Shown: positions 1-11,729, numbered from the stretch's first letter. The stretch is 64,000 nucleotides of DNA from Paracamarosporium sp. OC-R06-R3 (GCA_019828545.1 JACVRA010000364.1:434001-498000), one strand, 5' to 3'. A program made the numbers and translations. Notes: a model not told the origin generated them from the sequence alone.

Positions 1-338
1 GTACTCATCGAGTGGGTCGAGCTTGTTCTTGGAGTAACGCTCGGGGATAGCCTGTGTGACTGTTAGCACATTGGACAAATGCAGCAATGAGGCGTGGTGG
101 GGCGTACGTTGAAGAGCTGGATGTGGTCGAGGAGGTGGTCGTAGAAGGCAAAGTCGTTGCTGGGGATGACATCGACGCCAGCATCCTTCTGGATCTGCCA
201 GTGAGCAAGACGCAGACGCTTGGCCTCCTTGACCAACTCGTCCCTTGAGAGCTTGTCGGCCCAGTATGCCTCGTTGGCCTTCTTCAGGTCACGGTTCGCA
301 CCCATGCGGGGGAACCCGAGCACGGATGACTGTACCAT
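1..338 (-). CDS. metE: Cobalamin-independent methionine synthase, 5' part (runs off the window)
   Basis: This is 5-methyltetrahydropteroyltriglutamate-homocysteine S-methyltransferase, which transfers a methyl group from methyltetrahydrofolate polyglutamate to homocysteine in the last cytosolic step of methionine synthesis. Translation starts at 338 with MVQSSVLGFPRMGANRDLKK, the typical N-terminus that begins the first barrel domain. Exon 1 is 108-338 and ends at Leu-Phe-Asn. A 56-bp intron (52-107, donor GTACGC, acceptor CACAG) follows. Exon 2 (51 down to 1) continues in frame as AIPERYSKNKLDPLDEY, the expected continuation in the family. Only about 94 codons of a protein usually near 765 residues are inside the window, so the zinc-binding catalytic domain is not seen. 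The neighbouring dehydrogenase is divergent, across about 1.3 kb. Confidence 0.95.
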
Positions 339-1610
339 GGTGGGGGATCTGTGAGGGGTATTGGGGTATCTAGAAGAGGTGTGCCTGGTCTGAAGGGGCA
401 ATTGAAAGAGAGATTGCCCGACAGAGAAAGTAGTGTAGGAGGGAAGGAGGAAAAGAGAAGAGGACCTGGGGTGAGCACGTATTAGTAGGGCGGTGTCGTG
501 CTTTTCTATCTTTTTCGCTGGCGCGGGGTCTTGTCGGCGCTTCCATTGGCCGCACCGCTGGCCCCTGCGCTGACTGCTCGGCTTGCGTAGGCCGTTCGGT
601 CGCTCTCGCTGCCAACACGCTCCTCGTCGGGCTTTGTCCTTCTAGTGCCGGGACATTGCAGGCCTTCTCAATGGGCCGACCTCTTCTCGCAAGCTTCCCA
701 CGCAATCCGCATGCATTTCCACCACCTATCCTTGGACTCGGAGCTCCGACACAGAGCTCGCTTTGGCGCGGGAGACTTTCCGCCGACTTCGGAGACTTAC
801 CCCTCCAGATGTGACAATGCGCGTAGGGCGAGACTATGATCGACAGTTTGGACCCGTCGTCTGAAGCGCTGGAGTCGGTGGGTTTCTGGAGCGCTTCCAA
901 GCACCAACAGCACCCCGGAGACGCCTGTCACGTTGGAGGAGCATTGGCAGGTTGCCTACCGCAGGCTAGCTAGAGCTGTCCAACAGTGCGTCCCGCGTGC
1001 GAAGGAATGGTCGCGGCACTCGGACTCCGTGCACTCGTCTCAAGGGTCCACGCTCGAGAGGGTCGTGGCCACTTTGCACGACTGGTGGAGACAGCAGCAT
1101 GGCGCCACCTGTGGATATGGTAGCATGAGCAAGGACCGCTTGCTACTGCACTGAATCCGTCCTCGACGGTGCACGGAGGTCGGTGCTCTGCTCACAGACC
1201 CTTTTCCCGACGTGAGGGAGCACATATAGCAAGGAGAGCAGACTTCTCCAAATACTCCAATTAGCCGCTTCGACGCCTGGTCCCCATGCACGAAATGCTC
1301 AAGCCGACCGAGATCCCGTTGATTGCAATAGCTCCAAGCCTACTTTTGTCATTCTTCAAGACCGGCACAGTCGCAACTTCAGTATCGTGACTCCATCGTT
1401 CGCTCGACTACCACGATGCCTCACGAGCGATCATGTGCTTGTGAAAACAAAAAAACTGCTGGCGGCGGAAAAACTAATCGGACAATCTGGACCCGGACTC
1501 CACTGCCCCTCCATGACGCTACCCCGCCTTGAGTAGCAGAACAACCTCTGGGGACGCAAGCACTCAACTGTGATTTCTAACTCTGATCTGTCCTTATCCC
1601 AAGTTTCAAC
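339..1610. other. Intergenic region between metE and the SDR gene
   Basis: This is a divergent promoter region of about 1.27 kb. I see no convincing gene in it. The longest open frame (370-900, minus strand) has low-complexity, Arg/Pro-rich composition, no recognisable domain and no supporting splice structure. Promoters and 5' leaders of both flanking genes must lie here. Confidence 0.6.
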
Positions 1611-2564
1611 ATGTCCAGGCCTGAGCATTCGCGAACTTACACCACGAACCTGAGCAGTACCTCAGGTTCGCGCGCGCTTGAAGGTCGTGTCGGTATTGTC
1701 ACTGGAGCAAGCAGAGGTACGTTCCGACTATGGTAATCGGCAGCAACCATACTCACTATTGGTACAGGCATCGGTGCCGCTATTGCGCGCAACCTCGCCA
1801 GCAAAGGTTGCAGCCTCGTGCTAAACTATACCTCTGATTCTTCAGAGAAGATCACCCAGGAGCTCGCCGAGGAGCTGCAATCCCAGCATGGCGTCAAGGC
1901 TGTCATCGTGCAGGCGAACATGGGAGATGAGAGTGGACCAAAGCACATCGTCGAAGTCACCAAGAACAACTTCTCACACCAGAAGACTGGCAAGTTCCAG
2001 ATCGACGTCATCATCAACAACGCCGGTGTAGCGGGCAACAACAGGATTGAGACGGTGAACTGCGAGGACTTTGCGCGGCAGTACAACATCAACGTGCGAG
2101 GACCTCTGCTCTTGCTACAGGCAGCTTTGCCATACCTGCCCAACGATCGATCCGGCCGCATCGTGAATCTTTCGTCTGTCAGTTCCTCGCTTGGATACAT
2201 CAGCCAGAGTGTATACGGTGGCACAAAAGCTGCTCTTGAGGCCATGACACGGACTTGGTCTCGCGAGCTTGCTGAGCGCGCAACAGTCAATTCAGTCAAC
2301 CCTGGACCAGTTGCTACAGACATGTACGGCACCAACGACGAGTCATTTATCAACTTCAACCGACCGTTCCTGCAAAGCACGCCCTTGGCTACACCCAGAA
2401 AGGAGTTCGAAGGCGATAAGACTGATTATTACGAATCGGTGGGCGGGAGGCCAGCCTATAGCGAAGAAGTAGCGGGCGTTGTGGGTATGCTCTGTCTACC
2501 GGAAGCAGCGTGGACAACGGGTAGCGTTATCTGCGCAAATGGAGGCATGAGGTTCAGCTTTTAA
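1611..2564 (+). CDS. Short-chain dehydrogenase/reductase (SDR), 300 aa
   Basis: Classical NAD(P)-dependent SDR of the 3-oxoacyl-reductase-like branch. Exon 1 is 1611-1716, the intron 1717-1767, and exon 2 1768-2564. The intron splits the glycine of the cofactor motif, and joining restores TGASRGIG (residues 31-38). NNAG follows at about 119-122, the catalytic serine lies in an SSVSS segment around 170, and the Tyr-x-x-x-Lys pair is Y185/K189 (YGGTK). PGPVAT after the catalytic site is the usual cofactor loop, and the protein ends near GGMRFSF, as family members do. Length and motif spacing fit a complete enzyme. The true substrate cannot be read from sequence, and no biosynthetic cluster partners lie alongside. 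It is probably cytosolic, since no signal peptide is visible. Confidence 0.92.
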
Positions 2565-3516
2565 AGACTAGATGGTGTAATGAAAGTAGCACAATTGAAA
2601 CAACCTAAGTTGGCGATCTCGGTGGCAAAACACATTTTGATATACAGTATTCGAGAGATAGTCGTGAGATTCGAGGCGTAAGAAACACAGGATGTTGCTG
2701 TGAAGTTGTGGCTGTTCACGCGGGCGCTCCCGGGTACCATGGGACGATGCCCGCTAGTGCCCATTGCCGCTGTGCAATCTGAACATCTCCGTAACAGCAC
2801 TAGTAGTGTTCGTCAGCAGATATCTCCCAGCGAGCTGTCTTTGGGTCATGCACATGCAATGGTTCTGCTGGAGGCGATGTTAGTCTTGGGGTCCACTTGG
2901 CACGCGCCGGTGCAACCACCCCAGCCTCCTTACCTTGGTCTCCCACCTTCCACCTCAGCGCTGCGGGAACGGAATCACGTCTCTTATCGTCCAGAGATCC
3001 GTCGAAAGCATTGTCCCTGCGACGGATGGCCATGGCTGGACTCGGACACGACGCTGGATGTGGTCAGCTACAGCGGGGTGCAACGCCAAGCGAACGGTTG
3101 CTCGGGCAACTTGTGTTTACCCGTGCGGCATGTGCGGAATCATACGTTCAATAGCTGCGATTGGGGCTGAGCTGCACCCAGGGCATTCCTGGAAGCTGTC
3201 CCGTATTGACACGATTGGCCTGAACATGTTCTGCTGCGGGCTGCGGGCTGACTCGGCGCCAGGCTGGTGGTGCGCGTAATCGGTGGCTGGACCTGTTTAC
3301 AGACCCAACGACCCGCCTCCCTTCGCAACCGTGCATGAACTGCAGATCTACGATACCCCTCGACTCTTGCCTGTGTTCTCCCGAGCATCGTGTCTACTTC
3401 GAGCTTTGTGCTACCCTGTCTTGCAGACCTCACTAACGTGCGTGTTCAATGGAGGGGGAAACAAGAGCAACGGGCTAAGGTCCTCTTCAATCGTCAACGA
3501 ACAATCCACCGTCGAC
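2565..3516. other. Intergenic region, SDR to kelch gene
   Basis: About 950 bp holding the 3' end of the SDR transcript and the promoter of the kelch-like gene. The reading frame of the kelch gene is open back to 3283, but that upstream extension does not look like protein and lies before a good signal peptide, so I treat it as leader. Other small frames here overlap on both strands and lack domains. Confidence 0.5.
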
Positions 3517-6500
3517 ATGCGCCGATCAACCGTACCGATGCCGACCGCAATCTGCGAACTTTCACTCGCGTCGTTGCGAATAGTCCTACTATGGGCCACG
3601 TTACTCGCCAGTACCGATGCCCAAACGCCCTACAACCCAACAAGGTTGCTTCTCAACGGCTCCCGCGTCTACGTCTTCCAGCCATCGCTTAGCTCGGCCT
3701 CACAATTTGAGCTCGGTACTATTGACATATCCTCCGGTATCGAATCGTCCAATCCACCATACAACACGCTCTATTCCTCGTTGCCCTTCCTCAAATCCGA
3801 CAAAAAACAACCATTCGACGCCGTTCTGGACAATGGAGGGAACATCACAGTATATACCGGTGATTGTACGTCGGGCGCAAGAGGAGGCGAGGTGTGGAAT
3901 TTTATGCCAGAAATGTCAGAGAAAAGTGGAAATGGGAGCTGGAGGCAGGAAAACATCACCTTCAATCAGGATGGCAAGCATGTCTCTGACATAGGGCCGA
4001 ACTACCTAAGCGCCGGCATGTCATTCTCAGCTATTGTTGACAGTCAAGCTACGAATACACAGGCCTACTTCTTTGGGGGGATGTGTCCATCACATGATGG
4101 AGACAATACCGATTGGCAGACGAATGCCAATTATTCCAACTACATGGTCACCTTGGAGCCGTCGAAGATAACCGAGAAGTCGGTCGAATATCGATTAAGT
4201 TCATCTACGAGCCGAGGACCACCAATTGCGGAAGCTGGATTCACATTGACCGGTTTATCACCAAGTTTTTCTAACCGCAGTGATGGTACTCAAACCCAGC
4301 AGCAAAACTTTGTCCTAGTAGGAGGCCATACCAATGCTGCCTTCATCAATACCTCGCAAGTCGCACTGTTTTCTCTGCCTCAGCAGGGATGGACATTTGT
4401 TCCTGTCAACCAGCCAGACACAACACGCACAGACCTTACAATTCGGGCAGATGTTTCGTCGATTGAGTCTCGTTCCGGACACAGTGCTGTTCTAACCCCT
4501 GATGGACAACGCCTTGTTATCTTCGGTGGCTGGATTGGAGACTTCAACACGCCTGCGAGCCCTCAGCTGGCTATTCTGAACGTAGGAGACGGTTACGGTG
4601 GAGAAGGCGACTGGGAGTGGTTTGTGCCATCCACATCTGGCTCAGGCCTACCCACAGCCACAGGTATCTACGGTCACGGTGCTGCTATGCTACCAGGTGG
4701 TGTCATGATGATCATGGGTGGCTTCTCCATACCAGCTTCCAATGGACGGGTGCGGAGAGCATCCTCTAACGCGATCAAGCAACCAATGTTCCTCAACGTT
4801 TCCTCTTTCACGTGGACAACCGACTATTCCCCTCCCCCAGAGATCCGTACCGAGCAGCCCGATAACAGTGGACCCCTGGCTACTACTGGCCAGAAGGCAG
4901 GACTAGGCGTAGGCTTGGGTATCGGCATGGCTGCTGTACTCAGCCTAATGGCCTTTTACATATTCTATACGCGCAAGCTAAAGAAACAACGGGAGTTCCG
5001 GGAGATTCAACTGCATGAACTAGCTATGGGTGCGCATCGATACACTCTGTCGCCTGGCTTCGATGGTGGTGGTGGCCATGCAGAATACCTACAAAGCTCG
5101 GAAGACTCGCATTTCTATACAGCCACGGCTTCTCAAAATAGTTCAGGCTGGAGACGAACCAAGGCCCACGATGCAGAACGAACAGGACTCCTGGTAGAGA
5201 TACCTAGCCCAACACGAGGTTTACGCCGAAATATGGGTGGTAGGACTAATCATACAATAGCCCGTTACGATGATAGAAGAGTCAAGGGTTCAGGCCACAT
5301 CCACCCAATCGATGAGGAAGAGGAGCAAGAGCAGGAAGCTATCAATGACCAAACCCCGTTGACATCGCAGCCAGAAATGAGTGAGCGGCCAAGCGATCGA
5401 GGACATTCCATCTTCGATAATGCGCCTAGCTTCGATCCTTTTGTGGAACAACATCGATTGCGTGGGGATAGTAACGCTTTCCATTCTGCACCTGTTTCCC
5501 CCGCTCGAGATGAAACCGACGATCACCACGATAACCATCATAGCTGGCAAGCAGTTGCCGGCGCCCACCTTCCTCGACGTTCGAGTCCTATTAATCACGG
5601 CCGTGTATCACCTTCAAAGTCCTCGGAACGTACAGGCTCGAACCTCAGTGAGCGAAGTACATACTCCAACTTATCTTCGCACTCGGGCAGCGGAAGTTTG
5701 GGTCGAAGTGCCTCGATGCGCTCTGCAGCTATTCTCAACCATGCTGCCAACGCCAATCCTTTCAAAACTCCAGATGCTAGCCCTACAACAGATATAGCGA
5801 ATCATGGCAATAACACATGGCAAGCATCAACGGATCCTCGCACACGGTCGTTTACTAGCATCCGAAGTAACGGACGCCCCACGACAGCCAATGCAGAGAC
5901 AGACTCGTTCGCGACTGCGCGATCATCTTTCATGGTGTTGCAGGCAGAAGGTGAAGCTCTACTGGGTGGAAATCCTGAGCGGACAAGACCAAACACGTCG
6001 TCAACGTCCAATGGCTCGTACAGTCAATCGAATCACACCGAAGGCAGCATGAGTCGTGCAGGTACCGTCACAGCAGCAACATCGGCGACCGAAGGTTTCA
6101 CCCGTAGAAGACGAAAGAGCTGGCTCGGTAGTGTAAGGAGAGCACTGGCAAGATCGACATCGTCAACGGACCGAACACGCTCACTAACTGCCGCTACAAC
6201 GCAATTTGAATCCTACACTGACGACCCTAACCCCGAACCAGTTGAAGAACACCCAGTCCGGGAGAATAGGAATTCAATGCCTGCCTCCGTTCTTCCACGA
6301 CGAGCCGCCTCAGACGCGAGCTTCTGGCGCAGCAAAAGAGGTAGACAGGACTGGCTCGAGGAGGAAATGGACCCCAACGACCCGCGCGTAAAATGGAAGC
6401 GACATCCCGGCGACGACTGGGGTGCCCCCGAAGACCTCGCTCTCGCAGAAAAAGAGCGCCTTCGTCGCGAGTGGCGCGAAAGGGGCAACCTGCTCATCAA

Positions 6501-7026
6501 TCTTACAGACGACGACCGTCTGCCCACACCAACCACGCCCATCGGTCCAGACCAGCTCGGCACGTCCTTCGGCAACGAGCGCGGCCGGCCTCGCACGCCT
6601 GCCGATGAAGACGAATGGGATGTTGAGGCTGCAGTCGAGCGCCGCGTTGTGCAGGTCATGTTCACGGTGCCCAAGTCCAAGCTTCGCGTCGTAAACGCCG
6701 ACATAGAAACCAGCAGTCTTCTCTCTTTACCTCGAGAAAACTCCAAAGACAGTATCCACGACGTGATTGCGGATAGTGCGAGTGGAAGTCCTCAACCGGG
6801 CTCAAGTTCACCCTCGCGCGTGAAGGACCTGGCGGGCAAATTCGAGCAACTCAGTTCACCGCCTCCGCGAAGTACACCGCGTACATCTCCGAGGCCATCG
6901 CCTTCGCCGTCTATCAAGTCGGTGAAATTACGCGGGAAGAATAGCGCTGCGTCGTTGGCGGGTGCGCCGCAGAATAGCGGCGCGCAGTCTGTCGCTGCTA
7001 AGGGGAAGGGGAGAGCTTTGGAGTAG
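3517..7026 (+). CDS. Kelch/galactose-oxidase-like beta-propeller membrane protein, 1169 aa
   Basis: Single-exon gene. The chosen start at 3517 gives MRRSTVPMP followed by a hydrophobic signal peptide ending near TDAQTP (about residue 37); a second ATG at 3538 would serve as well. The extracellular half (about 40-450) has many N-x-S/T sites and kelch-type blades, e.g. GHSAVLTPDGQRLVIFGGW and GHGAAMLPGGVMMIMGGFS. One membrane segment follows at about 461-486 (GLGVGLGIGMAAVLSLMAF), then a basic stop-transfer segment. The remaining ~680 residues are a Ser/Thr/Pro-rich cytoplasmic tail with few hydrophobic stretches. This layout fits a cell-surface anchored propeller with an intracellular tail, possibly a polarity or wall sensor. 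The function is not established from the sequence, and galactose oxidase catalytic activity should not be assumed. Confidence 0.85.
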   Translation: MRRSTVPMPTAICELSLASLRIVLLWATLLASTDAQTPYNPTRLLLNGSRVYVFQPSLSSASQFELGTIDISSGIESSNPPYNTLYSSLPFLKSDKKQPFDAVLDNGGNITVYTGDCTSGARGGEVWNFMPEMSEKSGNGSWRQENITFNQDGKHVSDIGPNYLSAGMSFSAIVDSQATNTQAYFFGGMCPSHDGDNTDWQTNANYSNYMVTLEPSKITEKSVEYRLSSSTSRGPPIAEAGFTLTGLSPSFSNRSDGTQTQQQNFVLVGGHTNAAFINTSQVALFSLPQQGWTFVPVNQPDTTRTDLTIRADVSSIESRSGHSAVLTPDGQRLVIFGGWIGDFNTPASPQLAILNVGDGYGGEGDWEWFVPSTSGSGLPTATGIYGHGAAMLPGGVMMIMGGFSIPASNGRVRRASSNAIKQPMFLNVSSFTWTTDYSPPPEIRTEQPDNSGPLATTGQKAGLGVGLGIGMAAVLSLMAFYIFYTRKLKKQREFREIQLHELAMGAHRYTLSPGFDGGGGHAEYLQSSEDSHFYTATASQNSSGWRRTKAHDAERTGLLVEIPSPTRGLRRNMGGRTNHTIARYDDRRVKGSGHIHPIDEEEEQEQEAINDQTPLTSQPEMSERPSDRGHSIFDNAPSFDPFVEQHRLRGDSNAFHSAPVSPARDETDDHHDNHHSWQAVAGAHLPRRSSPINHGRVSPSKSSERTGSNLSERSTYSNLSSHSGSGSLGRSASMRSAAILNHAANANPFKTPDASPTTDIANHGNNTWQASTDPRTRSFTSIRSNGRPTTANAETDSFATARSSFMVLQAEGEALLGGNPERTRPNTSSTSNGSYSQSNHTEGSMSRAGTVTAATSATEGFTRRRRKSWLGSVRRALARSTSSTDRTRSLTAATTQFESYTDDPNPEPVEEHPVRENRNSMPASVLPRRAASDASFWRSKRGRQDWLEEEMDPNDPRVKWKRHPGDDWGAPEDLALAEKERLRREWRERGNLLINLTDDDRLPTPTTPIGPDQLGTSFGNERGRPRTPADEDEWDVEAAVERRVVQVMFTVPKSKLRVVNADIETSSLLSLPRENSKDSIHDVIADSASGSPQPGSSSPSRVKDLAGKFEQLSSPPPRSTPRTSPRPSPSPSIKSVKLRGKNSAASLAGAPQNSGAQSVAAKGKGRALE

Positions 7027-7766
7027 CATAGCATAACGCGCATGAATGATTGATTGATGGATTCACGCATTCGTTTCACCAACCGCTGGGGCATGTAGTT
7101 TAGTATTCTGCTTGGGGTTATCATCAGGGTGGACGCTCGCTTTGCTTTGCATATGTGTGAGATGACATGCGATGACATGAGCGGGTTGGATTTTGTGTTT
7201 ATTAGCGTTTGGCGTTGGGATGGTTAGCGGCGTACATTCTATCTGATGCGGGCAGGCCACGTAGACGTCGAGCCGTGGTTTATGTCGTGGTGCGCATGGG
7301 TAAATAGATGAGGATTTTGAGTGATATTTTCATGATTGTGCGAATTGGTGATGTGTATGTTGTGCGTGAGTGAGGCTTTGCCTGGTGTTCGGTGGAGTTG
7401 GTGGGGGGAGTACTTTCTGTAAGCACATTGCGTGTTCGCAGGGGGTATTGAACATGATGTCTGGAGAGGAATATAAATAATCATACCTATGGAGACACTC
7501 TCTAAATTACAGGTGTACTTTCAATCCGTCATGTTACAAAAGGGAACAGCTCGACTAGATAAAGACGAAATCATAGGCGCCTTTGTACATCCTCACTATG
7601 ACCCACGTATAGTCCAAGTGTGACACATTACAAAAAAAAGCGAACAGCTTGACTAGTTCAAAATATAAATGATGAACGCGTCAGTAGGAGAAAGGGGAAC
7701 ACGCCGTAGATAAAAGCAAACGCTAACTAAGATGACAATAAGAGAAATTGCAGTCCCTAGCTGATA
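7027..7766. other. Convergent intergenic region
   Basis: About 740 bp between the 3' ends of the kelch gene and the zinc-finger pseudokinase gene. It is AT-richer than the coding DNA. No gene recognised; it probably holds the two 3' UTRs and terminators. Confidence 0.5.
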
Positions 7767-10700
7767 CTAAGTGGCGTGCGTAACAATGAACATGTCGCCC
7801 AAGTCAGAATCAGAGTCGGGCTCTGACACAAGGAATGGTGACGATGGATGAACTGGGTTGTGCGCTCTAGGCGTGGGGTCGAAGTCGTCGTGGAGATGCA
7901 CGAGAGAGCTTACGAACTGGGCGGCGGTGGGTCTGCTTTTGGGCTCGATCTGCAGCAGCCTTGGGATAGATTTGGCGATGGCGCTCAACGGTCCAGTACA
8001 ACATCGTTGCATGTCATCGATCTTGTCGAGAACCGGTTGTCGGACATGAGGTTGGTCACCGATGATGTAGAAAAAGCCTTCGTATATCGCGCCGTCTGGT
8101 ATAACGGGAGCCATGCGCGAATCTCGGAATGCCTTCAGGCCTGAGAGCCCTTCGACAAACCAGACCAAGAGTTCGAGGTAGACACAGCCAAGTGACCAGA
8201 GGTCGTACGGTCGCGAAGTTTCTCCCGCCAAAAACCACTCTGGGGCTCGGTAAATTGGTGCGCCGGTGCTACTTCTCGTCTTCCGGCTTTCTCGTTGCCC
8301 TTTCACCCCTTTAAGGCGGAACCAGTGTAGTTTGTTATCATATACGTAAACGAGGATGTCAGTAGGCGTTATAGCGTGGATGTAAAACGCCTTTCCGTCG
8401 TATTCGCGCTTTACGCTGAGTTTTCCAGGGTCCGCGATTTGACTTGCTCCTTGGTTGTGGACCAATTCCAGAGCAGCAGCGAGTCCACATAACTGACGCG
8501 CAAAGGAAAGCTCTGTCACATCAGGGATCATGCTAGGCTTTGGGTTGTTCTGAATGTATGCTTCCAGGTCGCAGTTGGCCAGCTCATAGACCATATAATA
8601 GTGATCTTCAAACGTGAAACTCGTAAGACACTTGACAAGATGGGGGTGATGGATTCCTCTGATCGCCATTTCGCGATACAATTTTTTTTCCCTTTGCTCA
8701 AACGGGCCTCGTTCCATCACTTTCATAGCGAACTCGTTCTGTCCACTCGCTCCCTGATACCAATTCATTAGCTTGTGACACACCTAAGGTGAAACTCACA
8801 GACGAGAAACCACAGTGCTCAGGATGAATCTTGACCTTCCACACATCTCCGTAGGATCCCCTACCCAGCCAATGTGGCGACGACTTGTTCGCTAAGTAAT
8901 GTATAGGTATCGAAACAGTGTTGTCTAGGCTTTGTATTGCATCCATGGCGAAAAACGCAGTGCTGAACAGCTTCTGATCCGGAATGAAACCTTTCTTGAA
9001 CTTCCTCTTTTGCGCGAGATGTTTAGTATGAGCCTCACTAAGAGGCAAATCGGCATCCGTTATACCATCATCAAGAAGCGCTTTTAGATACGTCATCGGC
9101 AGGTCGCAGTAGACACATGTAGCGAACATCTTTTGGCCATACCGGTGGACTTTGTCCACAAAGTCGTTCTCATCTTCCCGGCTCATATACAACATGTCAT
9201 CGCGGACCACAACGTTATGTATCACCTCCTTTCTCGTAACTCTATCGAATGCAAGCTTTGAGAGAAAGCGTTGTGGATGATCGCCGAACTTGATATTTAC
9301 TTGCATGTGTTCATCCATAAAATTGTAGACTTCCCATGGTCCAGTCAAATTGTCTATTGCATTGCTGCTTCTCACGTTTATCGTCAAACTCTCTGTGCTC
9401 GATCCCGCTGCGTGGATAGATATATTTGGTTTGTCATGTTGATAGTCGACTTCCGATGCTATGGCCGAATGTTCAAACGACTTGCCTATTGTTTCATCCT
9501 CCATCGCTGCTTTGTCTATATTAGAATTAGGCATTTCTATGGATTCGTCAGCAAGCCAAGAAGCAACACGAGTTAGGAGTGTGTCTTTTTCAGATTTCGA
9601 CTCCGATGATTTGTGATCAAAAAACCCTGATCTGGGTATGGCAAAAAGCGCGATTTCCTGCAAATGTCTTCCAATGTGGTCCTCAAATTGTGACTGGCTC
9701 ACGACTAAGTCCAACTTTCTACCGTTGGTCTCTAAGTTCTGGCGCATGGTGCCGCTAGAGTTGCCAGGAGTTTCGTCGCTAGCCCAGTTTTCGCTACAAA
9801 ACAAACAATCCTGGGGGCGAAATTCGGTCAACAAATGTCGACTCAGTAAGACGAATTTGTCCAAGTATGTTTTTTGAGCATATTGTTTATGACTCACAAT
9901 AAGATGAGATTTTAGATCATCACCAGATGAATGAGCTTTCGAGCAGCAAGTACAAGTCCAGGTAAATCGGTGTTGCGTTAGCTCATGCTCGAACCACAAT
10001 CGTTGCGTGTCGAAAGTTTGAACGTTACAACTTGAGAAGGTGCATATGTACGGCCTAAGATCCCGTATAACATGTTTCCTGCATCGCTTAGTAATAATTT
10101 AAAGCATTAGGCTTGGTGTGCAGTACTTCCACTGTTTCTCCTTCATACATCGCTGGCTACAGAAACAATAAGGACAAACGAAAGGTTTCTTTCCACCTTC
10201 AGCTTCAGCGGGCATTTTTGGAAATGAGTCGTCGTCTTCTTTCGAGAGGTGGACCGAAGTAGCGCGAGTAGTCTGACTGGGCGCATGTTCGATGACCGGT
10301 TCTAGGTGAGCAGTTCTGGGCAATGGCGCTGTTGGTGTTGAAGATGCGGTGACGTCTGTTGAGTATGTATAGGGTATGGATACGCTCTTGTTCGGCTCTG
10401 ATGAATCTGTTTTGGAGAATTGAGAGTCGTGAATCAACTCCATACCCACGTTTGATGTCACATAAAGCTGGTTTCTCTCTTCTCTTCTGTCTCTAACATT
10501 CTTAAAACGAAGACGTCGTTTGGAATTGGCCTCAGCAAGTCTTTCTACGAGTAATGGCTGTTTTTGGAAAAGTATTGGATACCGGTCTTTGATGCGCAGA
10601 ATGTCTACTTGTAGATCAAAACCCATCTTGTATGGCAGAGATGATGTATCCTCATCTCCTTCATCGAGAAGGAGTTCTGTATGAAAGGCTCTTTTGTATC

Positions 10701-11325
10701 TGTCTATCAAGGAAGCAGTTTTGAAAAGACTACCAATCTTTTTAGATGCTGCTCGAAGTAGTTCGTCAAGTTCAGATGCTGTATCTGACATGCTACTAGA
10801 GCTTGTTGAGCTCAGATCCATCGAAGCTATGCTATCTGCTGCATCATCCGAGTCTGATTCAGATTTATTGAACTGGTTTGTAGTAGGTTCTGAAGCGGGA
10901 CGGCTTGGTGCTGCATTGTCTGCTCTTATTATTCCAGTCGTTTGAGAATCGTGGCCACTGTTCACCGCAGTTTGGACTAGATTGAGATATTAGCAATCTA
11001 TCATGTTCGATTACACCTATTTCGATTCTATCATACCACTATTCAAAGTCGTTAACAGACTGTCAAGATTCCGTTGTAAAGATTTCTCAATCTTTGGGAG
11101 GCCTTGTATTTGGCGTACGAGTGATGATTGTAGCGATGGTGGCGTCAACGCCCCGTAGTTGCTCGCCCATTGGCTATACCGCTCAGATAACTCTTTTGTT
11201 CTCTTCAAAGAATTTGGATTTTGACGGATCATAGTTGGTGACTTCAGTGCATTGATAATGAGGCTGTAGGCTCGAGAGCATTGTAAAGCGGTCTGACGTA
11301 GGTCGAACTTTTCGTCGAAATCCAT
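7767..11325 (-). CDS. C2H2 zinc-finger / pseudokinase fusion protein, 1134 aa
   Basis: Four exons on the minus strand join in frame: 11037-11325, 10127-10976, 8800-10078 and 7767-8753, separated by introns of 60, 48 and 46 bp. The N-terminus resembles fungal proteins with AcuF-type zinc fingers (an ERYSQWASNYGA segment, then a Ser-rich linker). Cys/His zinc-finger motifs (CPYC, CTFSSC, CTCC, CLFC with His partners) lie at about 360-500. The last third is a protein kinase fold: glycine loop GRGSYGDVWKV, FAMK lysine at about 817, YRAPE and a DLWSLG segment. The catalytic loop reads IHAITPTDIL, so the catalytic Asp, the Lys and the Asn are replaced by Ala, Thr and Asp (about 933-938), and DFG is replaced by KGV. 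Family knowledge predicts loss of phosphotransfer. A paralogue with intact residues lies at 18269-19934, and the first kinase intron is at the same position and phase in both. Confidence 0.85.
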
Positions 11326-11729
11326 GGAGCAACTAGCTATATAGCCAATTTACTGCAATATACACTATGAGATGCATTAGCCGTGACCTGGCACGAAAGT
11401 GAGGAGATGACGTAGATATCAGCTTTTGTTGCTCACCAATCAGCCTGACTGAAAGTATCTGGGACAAAAAAAAGAATCAGTAAGGGAAAGCCGCTGAAGT
11501 ATTTTATAAGACGGTAGAAAGTTTTAAAGCTTCTCAGTTCAATGATTTCAGTCAAATTCAGATAGATCTAAAGGTCCGAAGGCCGAATAAGTGGGATGAT
11601 GAATCACGTGCATGAATACATGCAACCCCGCTTTCCGGTGAGTACACGTGATACCAGCCTTTTTCAAGCTTTACAACATCACAATTGTCGCTAAACATAT
11701 AGACCCTCAAGCCTTTGGCATTATAAAGA
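11326..11729. promoter_or_regulatory. Bidirectional promoter region between the pseudokinase and DUF7580 genes
   Basis: Only 404 bp separate the two divergent start codons, so the genes probably share control sequence. An internal open frame covers the end of this region on the minus strand but has no protein features. No individual factor site can be assigned with confidence. Confidence 0.45.

Noticed and set aside
370..900. 176-codon frame on the minus strand upstream of metE
   Set aside because: Arg/Ser/Pro-rich throughout, no domain, and it covers the divergent promoter region; likely a chance frame.
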